Below, in pieces: positions 11,061 to 23,132 of a DNA stretch of 64,000 nucleotides (the stretch's first letter is position 1; every line of letters begins with the position of its first letter). A model generated the notes under the pieces. That model was not told the DNA's origin and did not search any database. It saw only the letters and a program-made list of their open reading frames with translations. A program made the position numbers and the translations under genes. This stretch comes from Platycnemis pennipes (lineage: Eukaryota > Arthropoda > Insecta > Odonata > Platycnemididae), in contig OW121846.1 in NCBI GenBank assembly GCA_933228895.1, positions 45,526,107 through 45,590,106 of the forward strand, written 5' to 3'.

Positions 11061-11480
11061 TTACCAACTAGCCTCATCGTTTCCACAAATGTTTCCCCTT
11101 TTTATATTTTTTGCTTGACTTATCATTCGATTGTTTTCTCCTGCATTTGTTTTTCCTTTCAACTGTCCATCTATCTTGGTCACACCATTTTGTTTCAAGC
11201 TGTGCCTGATATATTCGTTCCGTCTAGAATGTGAAACCTGAAAGAAGTTTAAATTCCACCCTTCCCTCCTTTGTGCCTTTTCATTTCTTCCGAGGTGGAA
11301 TGTTTTTCTTGCACATCTTCTGGTGTTATACCAGGGTTCCACGAATAAGGATAAAACTAAAGAAAGTAGGACAGAGAAGTTCAAAAATTCATATTTTACA
11401 GCGAAGGCACCAGGATTAAATAGAAGTAATTGTAGATTTTGATTCATTAGATTAGCTAGTGGTGTGTTTGACAAGGTCAT
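11061..11480 (-). CDS. Unrecognised 139-codon open frame, doubtful gene
   Basis: The longest uninterrupted reading frame in the left third of the window. The N-terminal part is hydrophobic (around residues 31-50, SVLLSLVLSLFVEPW) and the C-terminal half is basic and asparagine/lysine rich. There is no family motif, no splice pattern I can defend and no neighbouring partner. A frame this long can arise by chance in 64 kb of eukaryotic DNA. I list it only so it can be tested. Confidence 0.15.
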   Translation of the reverse strand: MTLSNTPLANLMNQNLQLLLFNPGAFAVKYEFLNFSVLLSLVLSLFVEPWYNTRRCARKTFHLGRNEKAQRREGWNLNFFQVSHSRRNEYIRHSLKQNGVTKIDGQLKGKTNAGENNRMISQAKNIKRGNICGNDEASW

Positions 11481-11689
11481 GTTTTAACATTACTAAATCG
11501 TGCACCTATTAAAAATAGAAATTCACTTCTAGTTTTGAATAATCGCCTGACTAACCAACAATAAATTGGGACATAATTAATTCACTTCTACATCTCTATT
11601 GTTTATGCTTAAATTTAAGTACTTGAATTATTTCACCCCTGTGTAATATCAGGCGTAAATTTAATTCCTTTTTTTATAAAAACATGCCT

Positions 11690-11758
11690 GGCTACGGTAG
11701 CCCCGTGCCACACACCCTTGAGGTGCCTTGGATGGTAATATGTCCAAGTAGATGTTAC
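11690..11758 (+). mobile_element. Degenerate LINE-A 3' end
   Basis: GCCACACACCCTTGAGG, then an altered GGTAATATGTCC and AAGTAGATGT. The tail is eroded. Confidence 0.6.
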
Positions 11759-11759
11759 T

Positions 11760-12830
11760 CATCTCGGCCGTCATTCTTATGAATACGATTTCAAATTGCC
11801 AAGTACCTTTGCTGCGGAAGATACTGTTCAACACTCATATACTATACTTGCTGGTCCACGAACTGAGGGGAATTTTCACCAACGGTAAATAAACGACATG
11901 GCTAATTATAACTTTTTAATGAATAACCACGAAGGTTTTCAACGACGGAGCCAAGCTTATAAGCTTATATATCCGACAAGTGTTAAATGTGAAAGTCGGT
12001 ACATTGTACAGACGTGGGATTACTAATTTATTTTATTTGCTAACACACTCTGATCCCACTCACTCATACTCCGTCAGATGTGGAATATAATGTTTCAATA
12101 CTTATTTTCAGGCTCGTCTTGGAATGGAAGATATTTCTTTGCCAAATTTGTCAGTTTATAGGCATAAAACAATAGTGCGTCAACTCTTGAAATTAAGCGC
12201 TACTCACCATTGAAAGGGGTTGCTGATTAAGAGGTGCTGTGTTAATGAATTACTTATAATTAACTTATTTTTTTTAACGCTAATGGACACTATGCAGGTG
12301 ACTCTTAGGGTAGTATGCAAATGTATGATGGTAGCGAGATATAGTACCAAAATACAGGACCTAATGCAGGATGGATTTATATTCTGATTGGAAAGTTAGA
12401 AACAAACCATTTATTAAAAAGCAGTGGTGAAATTTTCTGTGGATGTTTAGAGAAACGTTTAAATTAACATAAATTCGAAAGATAATGCCATAGGCATGGT
12501 TGCACCTATGCGCATCTGTTATTTTATGCTGGTCACATGCATATGCTGCACCTTTTTGTCATCACTTCCCTCCAACGATGCACGAAAGTTTATATTTGCG
12601 TAAGCCCTCACACAAATACATAAATAAAACTAAAAAAAGTGGGCATCAATCCAAAGATTGACGAAAGTAGTACACAAGCTCAAGTATTTCCCATCTTCTT
12701 TGCATCGGAGTTGAGTTGAGACCTTTCTCTGGAACCAAACGTCCTAAGAGAAGTCATCTCTTAAAATCCACCCTGCAATTTGTTATGTGCGTGTGATACT
12801 ATGCGTCAAAGAAGCTTAAATCTTTGTTCA
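11760..12830. other. No gene recognised
   Basis: AT-rich sequence. I see no open frame with recognisable content. Confidence 0.5.
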
Positions 12831-12834
12831 GGAT

Positions 12835-13035
12835 GAGGTCGGTGCATTTCCTAGAGTGCTGAAATCCCATCCCGAGAGCCCGGCATTGATAGAAATTTTC
12901 CTTTTTTATACCGGTTCATAACAGGGTGTTATATGGAGATCGCTTCGATTTATCAGATAGGACACGTGGAATCCTTGGCACCTTTTGATAACTGCTCCAA
13001 CTCCGGGTCTCTCTCCACCCTTGCTCTGTTCCATG
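12835..13035 (+). mobile_element. SINE-T copy
   Basis: Head remnant CCTAGAGTGCTGAAATC and ATCCCGAGAGCCCGGCATTG, then body ATCCTTGGCACCTTTTGATA and CTCCGGGTCTCTCTCCACCC. The 78-codon frame starting at 12933 is translated SINE sequence. Confidence 0.7.
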
Positions 13036-13720
13036 AAATGTGTCTCTCCCCAAAAATATACGCAATAATCTTAAATGGCAAAAATGAACTTATCCGTCGA
13101 TTACTTCCCTCTGTTAACTACTGCTTCTTGTGTAATCGTTTTTGCGAAATATATTTCATGAAAACTTGATTTTAAAATGAATTCCTTTGCACGTAGGTAA
13201 TATCTTTTCCAGAACTGTTTTCATGTTCTCATATTTGCATGTTAATTTTCATATTTAATGTTCTCCATCTATCTATACAATGACTACTAAAAATTGTGGC
13301 GAGTAGAAGTCAGTGAGTGTTATGAGAGAGCGTTCCGGAAATACGGGTATAATTACAGCAGAAACATTTAAGATTATCATTTTATAGTGATGTTTCTCGT
13401 AACTCTTTTTTGATGCGAAGAAAATTGGGTTCAGAACCAAATTAGAGATTCGGGAAAATTCTGATAAACTAATTTATATATTGATCCAATTTCGTCAATA
13501 AAAATGCATTTGCTGTGGTTCGCCTCATAATAAATCGAATTGACACGTAATTATGACCATTATCAATGCAATTTTACACGATTTTAAACCCTCGGCCATC
13601 AATTTCTGGCATATCCAGCTCTATCATGGCATCCTAAGAAATTTAGTCTTGTTTCATTCAAAGTTTTCAAACTCTTATTTTGATTTAATTATCTTTTAGT
13701 GAAGGTGAATTTTCTCTGTT
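13036..13720. other. No gene recognised
   Basis: AT-rich sequence without a supported feature. Confidence 0.5.
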
Positions 13721-13729
13721 GCGCAATAT

Positions 13730-13800
13730 TTCCTGCGGCCTAGGACTAATAGGTCGAATTGCCTGAAGTAGTGGTTCGATGTCCCAGACACTATTGCTTT
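13730..13800 (+). mobile_element. Possible tRNA-like SINE head
   Basis: The sequence AGTGGTTCGATGTCCCAG resembles a B box, preceded by an A-box-like stretch CTAATAGGTCGAATTG. No body can be aligned. Confidence 0.3.
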
Positions 13801-14059
13801 TGCCAATATTTTCTTTCTTTTTGCTCAATACTCTTCATTTTTCTCCTCTGTAATAGACAGATCTTATCTGAACATACACACGTTATGGACCTTACATTTA
13901 TGTATTGTAACTCATGTGTGCGAGCAGCGTACTGACTTGTCCGGTTGGTTAAAATGGCTGCAAATCCGTTATGGTGTGTCCACAGCTTAGGCTGGTTAAT
14001 TTATTCTCATGATCCATCCGTTATGACCCATTCTTATTATCCGTTTCATGCATTCCATC

Positions 14060-14275
14060 CCAAGAGCCCCAGTTCGTATCCCGGAAATGACAAATTTCTG
14101 GGTGGTACACCGATCCGCTATTGGTTATGGACAGGAGAGCATGTGATGTTTAGTACTAGGTCAGTATGATACTGCGTAAAATAGTAGACCCCTTGGTATT
14201 TTTCGTTATGAGCACGATGACGTCAAAACCGGGTTTCCTGCTATATTCATTCTCTAAGTAACTGTGTTCGGCGAG
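14060..14275 (+). mobile_element. SINE-T copy, degraded
   Basis: Head end CCCCAGTTCGTATCCCGG, body GGACAGGAGAGCATGTG, CCCCTTGGTATTTTTCGTTA and CAAAACCGGGTTTCCTG in the usual order. The 74-codon frame at 13945 runs into it and is not a gene. Confidence 0.6.
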
Positions 14276-14279
14276 GAGT

Positions 14280-15420
14280 AATGAGGAGTGTTACTACCCC
14301 TCTCTGACTCAAAAATGTCTCTTTCCTCCCCAAATACCCACCTATCCTTAAAAACACTGTTCGATTTTATAATAACTGCAGCTTGTTTCCGGCTGCTAAT
14401 GCTACGTTTATCTTGTTGCGATCCACCACTCTACCTGCCTGAATTGTTTTGCAAGGGCTTTTGTAGTAAAAAAAAATTTAATACGCAGCTCTTTGGAATT
14501 ATGTTGGGTAATTCTCTTTATCAGCAAAGTATTCCATGCAGAGACTATCGGAAACAGACTGAGGAGAATGTTTAAAATGTAGATTTGTTCTAATTGTTAT
14601 AAGGTATGCCAATTATATTAGAAACTCTCAAGTTAGTTTACCCTCACCACAAAGCTTCTTGAGTGACTGGGAGGATAAGCAATTGCCTCACGCTTGCAAT
14701 TTATTGGTCGTGTTTCCATTCGAAAAGAAATTTGGCACGAATTTTTCAGAGGTGCGAGCAGAAAACAAGTAACAGCGTCACGCACCCGTGGTGACGGAGG
14801 CTGTCCTTGGGGTGAGGAGCCATGTACCCATTGGCGTCGCTTCAACAGATGGCATGATCCCGACAACATATCGAAACAGTCTTTTTTCAGTGCGATTAGA
14901 ATTGCCGAACTTTTTGGGAGGGGGGACGTGGGCGTGCGACCTATTTTTATCTGTAGCCTCCAAATGGATTATGCTCGAGAAAGGCAAGAACTGATGCTGA
15001 AACGATTCGCGACATGATAAAAAAACTCAAGCAGATAGGTACTCCACCGATCGGAACAAGGCATATTTTATGCTGCGTGGAATAAATTCTGGTGTGGCAA
15101 TTTGGAATGAACTTTTGCATTGCAATAGATTTCTTGATCTTTCAGTTGCTAACTAGAGAGTAGATTAGCTGGCATTATGAACAACTCAACTCTATCAAAT
15201 TCCGAGTAGGAAATAAATAGTGGACTTGCACCAAACCGACTCGATTCTCAAATTATCTAATGTATATTTTCATCCCCAGGAGTGAGACGGAACAAATGCA
15301 GTGTCATTTTGATAACCATGACGTATTACGATGTCAGTAGTAGTAGAAGTAGATTTTAGGCTCCCCAGTGTTGCACGTTATTATGCTCCGTCTAACACGT
15401 ATTTTTAATCATAAGACAAA
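14280..15420. other. No recognised gene; several overlapping frames
   Basis: A mildly GC-rich patch at 14690-15020 is open in several frames on both strands (up to 107 codons, plus strand from 14694). No translation shows a domain, and mutual overlap means at most one could be real. Confidence 0.35.
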
Positions 15421-15424
15421 AAAA

Positions 15425-15515
15425 TTTGCTCAAAGTGGTAATCGAATCCACAGCCCATTGTTTCCCAGTCAGGCTCGTTTCCGACGTAACCACCGCAGCT
15501 AGCTACGGTTATATT
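15425..15515 (-). mobile_element. Inverted tRNA-like SINE head
   Basis: On the minus strand GGATTCGATTACC is a B-box match, preceded by a stretch with an A-box-like GTGGTTACGTCGGAAACG. No tRNA cloverleaf can be completed. Confidence 0.45.
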
Positions 15516-15519
15516 ATCA

Positions 15520-17550
15520 GGAAATCTTTGACGATGAATAATACGGGGGGCAGCAATATTATGAAAATAACATACAAATTGTTGGTGAACATTACAAGCA
15601 CGGAATCATAAAATTATTTTGACTCAGGAATCCAGTTAGAGAGGTGGCTACATTTATGTCTTTTTTGAAATATCTTCTCCTCTCATTCTTAGTGGTTTTC
15701 ATTTCCAGCCATTATCCGGCCAGACAGAAGTAACGTATGGAATTGCTCCTCCCTTTAAGGGGAATCTTTTGAGGTGCGTTCTACCTTTCCTCCATCCCTA
15801 CCAATCTTACCCATGCCCGAAAACCTTGAAAAAAATAAAATCAATATATTTGTTAATGTTTGATGAGGTGACCGACCAATATGTTCACTTGTGCCAATAA
15901 GGATTGGTGAGTAATCGGATAGAGATTGGCATTTTAGGGAGTGGCGGGAAACCTGGCATCGGCATTAGCTAACTGTTGACGAAAGGCGCAAAGGGATTCA
16001 CGGATTTAGGTCCCATTCGACGGAAATAGTACCTACTGAACTTGAAATGCTTGCCTCACGGCGCTAAATCAGGGGTCGGTATTTCGCTGAAAAATCTTCC
16101 GCGGTGCGTATTTGATCCCATGCCCCAATACTCTCGAGAACAAAACTTACCCCATATCCTGTGAGGCTTATTGTTTGCTATCTCACTTATTAGTAACACT
16201 GCTAATGCTAATCGGCTAGTTGACATTCTTCATCGGCTTCCTTCGTTACAAATTCTTTTGCTTGAACTAGAAGTTGTACTGAAAATTCGAAGGGATAAGT
16301 TTTGAAAAGAATGACACCTTAAGGTTGTTCGCAAGATAAATACCACCTGAAAATTTCAAATCCATTATCCAAATCCAAGGAGAGATTGTAGACAGATTTC
16401 CAAACCCTTACAACTCCAGGACGACAGTCAGAAGTGGAAAATTAAGGCTTGGTCTTGGATTTTTATGCATTCCAACTGATGATGTTATAACAAACTGTCT
16501 AGGCTATGATCTAAATTCCAAGAAAAGCATGATTTCTATGCCATGATTTGAGCACATGACCTTAGGGTTGCCAGCCCTGTACGTTCCCGACCAGACTAAC
16601 TCGACCGGTGCGGGACAGTAAGAGATTTCAACTGTGGGGCCGACAAATTCAAAAACGCAAAATCGTTTTTCCCTCACACATTACTCTTCGGCTATAAAAA
16701 AATGAGTACTATACCTGCAAAAAAATGAGGATCACCTTTAATTATTGTGTATTTTCGTAATCATTTCTTTCAGCAATATATCACTTTCACTACTTTTACC
16801 TACAGCCCTCCCCTGCGATTCGTTACAGTGGCTTACAGGGAGACATGTGGATAGAGATGAACATTTTTATTTTGATTAATAGTCTTCATTTTTACATATT
16901 TGTTCTCTTTCACATGCTCCAAATATTTTGATCATGGTCCACAGTTATCTTATGGGGTTTTACGTTAGAAGGCACATGTGATTGTGTTCAGTTTTTGAAT
17001 TTTTGAGATACCTACGCTATCCCCATGCTAAAAAGTTGAAACGATGTTTCTAGTATAATATGCATAAAACTGATTTACTAAAAGCAAAATACGCTCTAAT
17101 TAATCTTCGCTGGGACCCTTGCTTATCCTAAATGCATCCTCAAATGATAATTGGATGTGTACCAATACGCTTGGTAATTCCCTGTAATTATGTAAAAATT
17201 ACCATGAAAATAATCACGCGACGTTAAATTATCATAAATTGATTACATCCAAGTGATGACATTTTTATTCGACTCTTGAATATTACTTCATATTAAATTG
17301 ATTTTCGTCTGCTTAGGTTGTTTCCTAGGTTCTTTTATTATACATTGAGAACTTTCAAATTCCTTAAATACAATTTTGAATAGTGTACGATAATACAAAA
17401 CGGATTTAATTATTTTGAAATATCACGTAAGGATAATCAACCCATAATTTAATTTTTTATTTTTTTATTTGAAAGAAATAAAACCACATACAGCAATGAT
17501 GCCCTTTTATAGTGGCCAATAACATTACTTAAATTTTATAACATATACAA
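15520..17550. other. No gene recognised; one possible inverted tRNA-like fragment
   Basis: Mostly AT-rich. Near 16548-16612 the minus strand has GTCGAGTTAGTCTGGTCGGG and GTCATGTGCTCAAATC, spaced like degenerate A and B boxes, but support is weak. Confidence 0.35.
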
Positions 17551-17559
17551 GAAAAAAAT

Positions 17560-18130
17560 AAAATAAAAGTAACAGGAAACAAATAGTAGGGAAGGCTATT
17601 CTGGTGACAGATGCGAAATAGAAAGGCTTATGAACGATTTAACTGGGAGTGCAAAGGGATCAATGTGTTGTCAGAGGGAGTTCAATAAAGAGGAAATACG
17701 GAAGAAAAGAGAACGTTTAGTAATCGAAAGTCTGGAAGTGGGCACATAGAGTAAAGAATGAGAACGGGTGGGGCGGGAAGGAACTTGACAACTTTGACGT
17801 TGAAAAAGGAGAGCGAATCGGGGCAGTCGATGGTGGAATTGTCAATTTTAAGTCTGCTGTGAGTCTGAGGGTGCTGAGGTTAGGGATGGAAAGGGAGGAG
17901 AGAATAGTTAGACATGTTTCGAAAATGCGGAAATCTATTTTGAACTATTTTAGCAAAGAAATTGCAGACACAGTTCAGAGATGAGAGATTAGTTTGAGGA
18001 GAGATGGACCAGATTGGGCAGGAATAGGTAAGAATTGGAAGAACGATAGAAGAAAAGAAGGTTCAAAAGGCTTGTGGGTCATTAAGTTCAGTGAAAAGAT
18101 AGAGATGGCCTAAGAGAAACATTGCTTTGG
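17560..18130 (+). other. Purine-rich stretch
   Basis: For about 570 bp the plus strand is strongly biased to A and G (for example GGGAAGGAACTTGACAAC and GAGGAGAGAATAG segments). No frame codes for anything recognisable. It could be an untranslated region of an unknown element or a structural polypurine tract. Confidence 0.4.
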
Positions 18131-19700
18131 ACTTTCTCTCGGAATAAAGGTCCATAAGTTGTTGGAGGAAAAATCTAATTTAGTCCCCTTTGGGTTTGTA
18201 TTAAAATTACTGCTTCTTTTTGCCTCTCTATGGAATAACCCGGGACTGTTCTTTCAACCCGCAGTCCTTTTGACTTCCGTGATGAGATATTTTATTCTAT
18301 TATTCATATATTTTATGCTTTTTCATTTCGTATAATGAGGTTGACCTAGAGCTTCTCTTCCTCAATTCCCTATGTATGAGGTATCTTTTTTTACAGTTCA
18401 TCTTAGAGCTTTTTTGTCGGTGAATCTTCGTCCATTTCATCCACTTAAAACTTCTAAAAAAACTGAGGTTCACTCAATATAATCTCTGGATTTCCTATAT
18501 TGTCCATGCCTCTTTGACATAAACGATCCCTCAATAAACATCCCTTAAAATGTACTGCTTCCGGGCAAGTGCATCCAACAAGAAGTGAGCCTTTATTCTG
18601 GTGAATTCCTTCTTTTCCTGAGTTACTCTACCGAGTGCGTGACAAAAAATACTCGTTTGCCGAGTGAAGCATTTGCTTGCTCTGGCAACTTTTCCTTGCA
18701 AGTAAAATTGCGAGAATAATTGTTGAAACTCTGGCCATAAATTGATAAAGAGCACTTTTTACCGCTAGTGCATCCAGAGGGAACATAATAACATATCGGT
18801 CGCAATCGTTGCTCGACTTCTTAAAGTGAGTCTATTATTCAGGTTTTCACTGTCATCTTCATTACGCTGGGATCTGGAGACAGTGACCTTTTCCAATCCT
18901 TGAACTCGGGATATAAAATAAAGGTTCAATTCAGGGTGTTCATCATACCATTCCAACATTATTCATATGATACTGGAAGATAAGCATGATTTCAAGGCAG
19001 TTGTAAGTTTGCTATTTATACCCAATACTCACGTCGGCTGAAATTTATGCCGATCCCAAAAGGGAAACAATTTTACCCAGCTCTATGTTTGCTTAGTTCC
19101 AAAGGCATGCATACAAGCTTTACGTAGAAATGTTTACCATGAAACTCCTATTCCAGTTGAATTTTTCTGCAAAAAGAATATAATGTGATTTCAGCAGTAA
19201 CTTGATAAGTATAATGAATCATGCATCATTGTTAATATAAGAAAATTCACCCGAAAACCAAGGTAATATGCGCCATGAAAGGTTTTGGTCTTAAAGGCAG
19301 GGGTAAGAATTAATTAGAGCGCGAATTGTGGAGAAAAACATGGTGTCAAATTTCCCTCAAATTAACGAATGGTACCCTAGTATCAGTCCTGCAACGTGCC
19401 ATCCGACAGGCAGATTGCTGAACTCATGGTCTTTACTTTGCTTTCGAGTCGGGATTAGTGCGATAGTTTAAAAGTCTTTCAGTACACGATTTCAAGCCTG
19501 GGCCCTCGGGCTTGGAGTCTGGTTCTCCAGCCACCATATCAACTCGATTCCCTTATTTCATTTGGACGTAGGAAGACTAAAATGCCTTTTATTTCAACAG
19601 AATGGTTGATTCGTACCTCGCGAAATATTCACTATTATATTGACCAGGTAAACGTGTTTTAACTTTCTGTTTACGAAGACATGTGTGGGTAGGATTTTAT
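18130..19700. other. No gene recognised
   Basis: Short minus-strand frames at 18531-18959 overlap each other in different registers and show no domain. Nothing else is supported. Confidence 0.45.
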
Positions 19701-19705
19701 CCAAA

Positions 19706-20462
19706 AAAGTTAATCATCATCATTGTCAACAATCCTAGGATTGGTTTGACGCAGCTTTCCACTCGATTCTTCCATCGGCCAACCTTTTCATTATGACGTA
19801 ATTCTTCTCTTTTACATTCTTCACTACCTGTTCCATGTATCTCATACGAGACCTGCTTTTTCCAATCTTCCCGTTCACTATTCCCTCGACGACAGTCTTC
19901 ATCAGTCCATCGTGTCTCAAGATATGGCCGATTAAGTTTTCCCTTCTTCTTTTTAGAGTTGTCAGCAGACTTCTCTTTTCTCTTACTCTTCTTAGCACTT
20001 CCTCGTTACTCACTCGGTCGATCCATTTAATCTTCAGCATTCTTCTGTAGCACCACATTTCGAATGATTCTATCCTTTTCTTCTCCGTTGCTGTCATCGT
20101 CCATGATTCACTGCCGTAAAGAAAACTGCTCCAGATGTATGTTATGATGAACTGTTTCCTTACTTCTATGCTTGTATTTCCTACTGTAAGTAGATTCTTC
20201 TTTTGAAAGAATGCCCTTTTTGCCTGGGCTATTCTACTCACTATTTCTTTCTTGCTTCGCCCATCGTTGGTTACTCTGCTTCCCAGGTAACAGAACTCTT
20301 TCAACTCTTCCAGTTTCTGTTTTCCTAGTTTAACGTTGGTTTTGGCCTCTTCTCTTTTGCTGCACACCGATATCTTAGTCTTCTTATTTATCTTCAGCTG
20401 ATATCTGGCCGTAGTCCTTTCCATGGTTGTTAGCATCTTATTCAGCTCCTTCTCTGTCTCTG
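19706..20462 (-). mobile_element. RTE-like retrotransposon, 5'-truncated, with open C-terminal ORF
   Basis: The C-terminal part of a non-LTR reverse transcriptase polyprotein stays open for 233 codons (20436 down to 19735). Conserved blocks include EFCYLGSRVTNDG, SRIAQAKRAF, SFLYGSESWTMT, CYRRMLKIKWIDRV and IGHILRHDGLMK, ending ADGRIEWKAASNQS. These fit the thumb and connection region of RTE-type elements. The catalytic RT core lies upstream and is missing, so the fragment cannot transpose. The stop is followed by the family's 3' block (on plus, TTTGACGCAGCT) and a TCATCATCAT tail, i.e. ATG-type repeats on the coding strand. The open frame suggests a fairly young insertion. Confidence 0.88.
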
Positions 20463-21420
20463 TAAAAGTTAATGTTAATACATAAATATAAAGTCATGAA
20501 TGATATTCCTTGTCAAATTATAATTGCCTAAAGGGCACCTACGTTCATGTGCGAGTAAAAATTGGGCCAAACTTTCCTTAATACCATATGGGTCATGAAC
20601 AATTTATGGGTAAGAGGTACTCAAGTGGGGACTACCGATTTCAAACCCTCTTAATGTGGGTTCTTCCTCGACTACGAACATAATCCGACCCTTCGCGAGC
20701 GACCATACCGAGACTAAGGTCACCGAGGGTAGCCATACGATTGTGCTTGACCGATTGCAGTTAAATGTAAAGTTTATAAACTGTAATTGTTGTAAACAAT
20801 GTATAAAGTGTTTCGTGCTCGTGATTGAAACACGATGACAGGCTTTTATGAATGATACTCTACGATAAAAACTAATAATTTTAGTCAAATGAACGGAAAT
20901 CATATTTCAGACTTGGCAACGCTACAGCGGAACATGTGGCTTCCATGGCCAAGGTAGGCGAGAGGGGTGAGCGAGATCTTAGACCATGTATACTTAAATA
21001 CTCTAAGAGCGAGATGAAGAAAAAGGGAACTAAGTGGCACGCGGTGCGAGGTATCCAACGGGTGGATGACGTACATCTGGCAAAATCTGAGGACTATTAA
21101 TGGTGTTCTAAGTAGTGCGCACGCTGTGTGAAGTTTCCACACTCAACTAATTATTGAGCTTCCTACAACTGGCAGCCCGCCGCAGTTGCTAAATTTAATT
21201 TTAACATTTGTTCAACCATACTGCATTTTAGGGAACATAAAGGGAGGCAGATACTTGCACGAAATTATGTAGATATCAGCTACTGTGTTATGGTTGAGGG
21301 GTGAGTTTAGTTAAATATCTTCTCCTCGGCGTCGATAAATAAAGAAGCAGGGGGAAAGAGATTTTCAAACCGTAATCATCTCCAACGTGATTTTACTCAA
21401 AGGGAAATCTTGTATAAATC
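20463..21420. other. No gene recognised
   Basis: Short frames on both strands at 20604-21142 carry no recognisable domain. Confidence 0.45.
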
Positions 21421-21429
21421 ATCTATCAG

Positions 21430-21560
21430 CAGTAGCCCATGACAGTGCACAAGTTTTGCTACCCTAACGCCTCGGGTTTGAATGCCGCCCTCGGTATTGG
21501 TGGTGTGCTTTTCTTAGCGTTGGCTCAAATGACCTTAGCTGTCAGTGGTCTTCCTACTAC
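21430..21560 (+). mobile_element. tRNA-derived SINE fragment
   Basis: B-box-like GGGTTTGAATGCCG and the 3' block GCTCAAATGACCTTAGCTGT, which matches the SINE-T 3' end. The body between them is shortened. Confidence 0.6.
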
Positions 21561-21704
21561 GACTATTGACTTGTTTTAGCATTAGCATTAGGTTCATGTA
21601 AGGTGAAACTATGAATGTATTATTTAGTTCTCCGCGGCACACACCCTTCAGGTGGCTTGGGCAACATTCATTATATCATAGGTGTAATCACCTCCATTCC
21701 CCAC

Positions 21705-21770
21705 TGAATAGGGCAGAACGTAGGGCTGCAGTAAACTAATCCTAGGATTGAAATACTGATGATGATAGGC
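21705..21770 (+). mobile_element. RTE-like 3' end
   Basis: GGCTGCAGTAAACTAATCC, TAGGATTGAAATACTGATGA and a short GATGATGA tail. This is the 3' block of the family whose long fragment lies at 19.7 kb. Confidence 0.65.
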
Positions 21771-22324
21771 ATATTCATAAGAGTTGGATCATTTTTAAAA
21801 GTTAATTTTACCGCTACAGGAGCAGTAATTTTATTTCATTAGACTTTTGGAGTAGATCGGTATATCTTATCGACAGGGGATAGAAACTTGACCTAAAGGC
21901 ACATTTTCTCCTACATTTCCATTATGATATTTACCTCCGGCCATATTCACCCAAATCCTAATCAATTACTTTTCACAGCGTAAATGAAAAATACAGAAGA
22001 TTTATCCTGCACATACTTATCGCTTTTTTACATGAATTCACACATTTGTCTGGTGGAATATTTAACTTTTGGCCCAAGAAGTAATGCCTCGGATATATAA
22101 ATACCTACATTAAAAACGAAATACTATTTTCTCAGCAAAAATACTCAGACCGTATTTTTATCATTGTAAAGTCATTGATGTTAGGATTTGGTTAGTTGCT
22201 GAATTTTGGTTTAAAGAGTTATAAATACGACCTAAAGCTAATAAATAATTCATTCAATCTAAAGTGGTACAAGAAGTTTGTTTCACAACATTTATCTTAA
22301 TATTAGGGCCAGTATAACATCCAT

Positions 22325-22405
22325 GCCCTGAGAGGTAATCGAATCACCTTTGGATAACGAAGCTAGCAGGCTACCGACCTGGCTACCATGGCGGGCATCC
22401 ACCTA
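22325..22405 (-). mobile_element. Inverted tRNA-like SINE head
   Basis: On the minus strand TGGTAGCCAGGTCGGTAGCC (A box) and GGTGATTCGATTACC (B box) are spaced as in a tRNA. The head ends without a cloverleaf, so it is read as a SINE and not a gene. Confidence 0.5.
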
Positions 22406-22409
22406 AAAG

Positions 22410-23127
22410 TAATGATATTTATTTACATAAACCCTTTCTGGTCCAAATTTTCAAAAAGACTATGAAAAATTGGAGGATAGGTACGGCAATCTTCCGCAAC
22501 ATTTGAAGATTATAATTTGTCGTCTACGGCAAGGTGTGAATCACGAGGTGGAATAATTTACAAAATCTAATTAGACCCTATTAGCAAGCTGATTCTTTGA
22601 TTGGATGCTTGTCGCAATAAGGCGGCGTGATTCCATTTGGAATCACAAAAACTGGAAAAGGGTAAACTATGAAATTAATGAAAAAGAAGTTCGCCACACG
22701 ACTTGTTAAAACCTTCGTCACAGGACTTGCTGAAGAAAAAGTCTAGAAATATTCAATATTGGCGCAACAATTTTACGATATTAAAATTGCTTGCATATAA
22801 TGGCCTTGGCACGTATTTTTACCGATTGTCTATTGCTGAACTTCCAGTACATGCATTTTCAACCTGTTTGACGGTCACTTTGAGAGTGATTTTAGCACAT
22901 ATGAGTGAGTACCCCTGTTTACAGATAAGAGGTGTTTTCGCCCACTTCAACCTTCACTGTTGCCAACAAGCTAATGAAAATCTGTTTCATGGAAAACATT
23001 TTCTCTCACTTTGACCAGCTTTCAGGATTTTAATACCACTGCGCGACGTTTCGGCGCTCGAATTGGTCATCATCCTCGGGTAAATCCCTCAACTGCCCTA
23101 AAGATTTGCTCGATTCGATTAACGAAA
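22410..23127. other. No gene recognised; flank of the Transib insertion
   Basis: Contains a CG-bearing stretch at 23040-23127 with GCGACGTTTCGG and, inverted, CGAAACGTCG. This looks like a small older repeat into which the transposon at 23133 inserted. Confidence 0.4.
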
Positions 23128-23132
23128 CGTCG
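23128..23132 (+). repeat. 5-bp target site duplication, left (CGTCG)
   Basis: Identical to 26942-26946, immediately outside the two CACAGTG ends. Transib elements are known to make 5-bp duplications, often at GC-rich sites. Confidence 0.9.

Noticed and set aside
13945..14169. 74-codon frame
   Set aside because: Its second half is SINE-T sequence.
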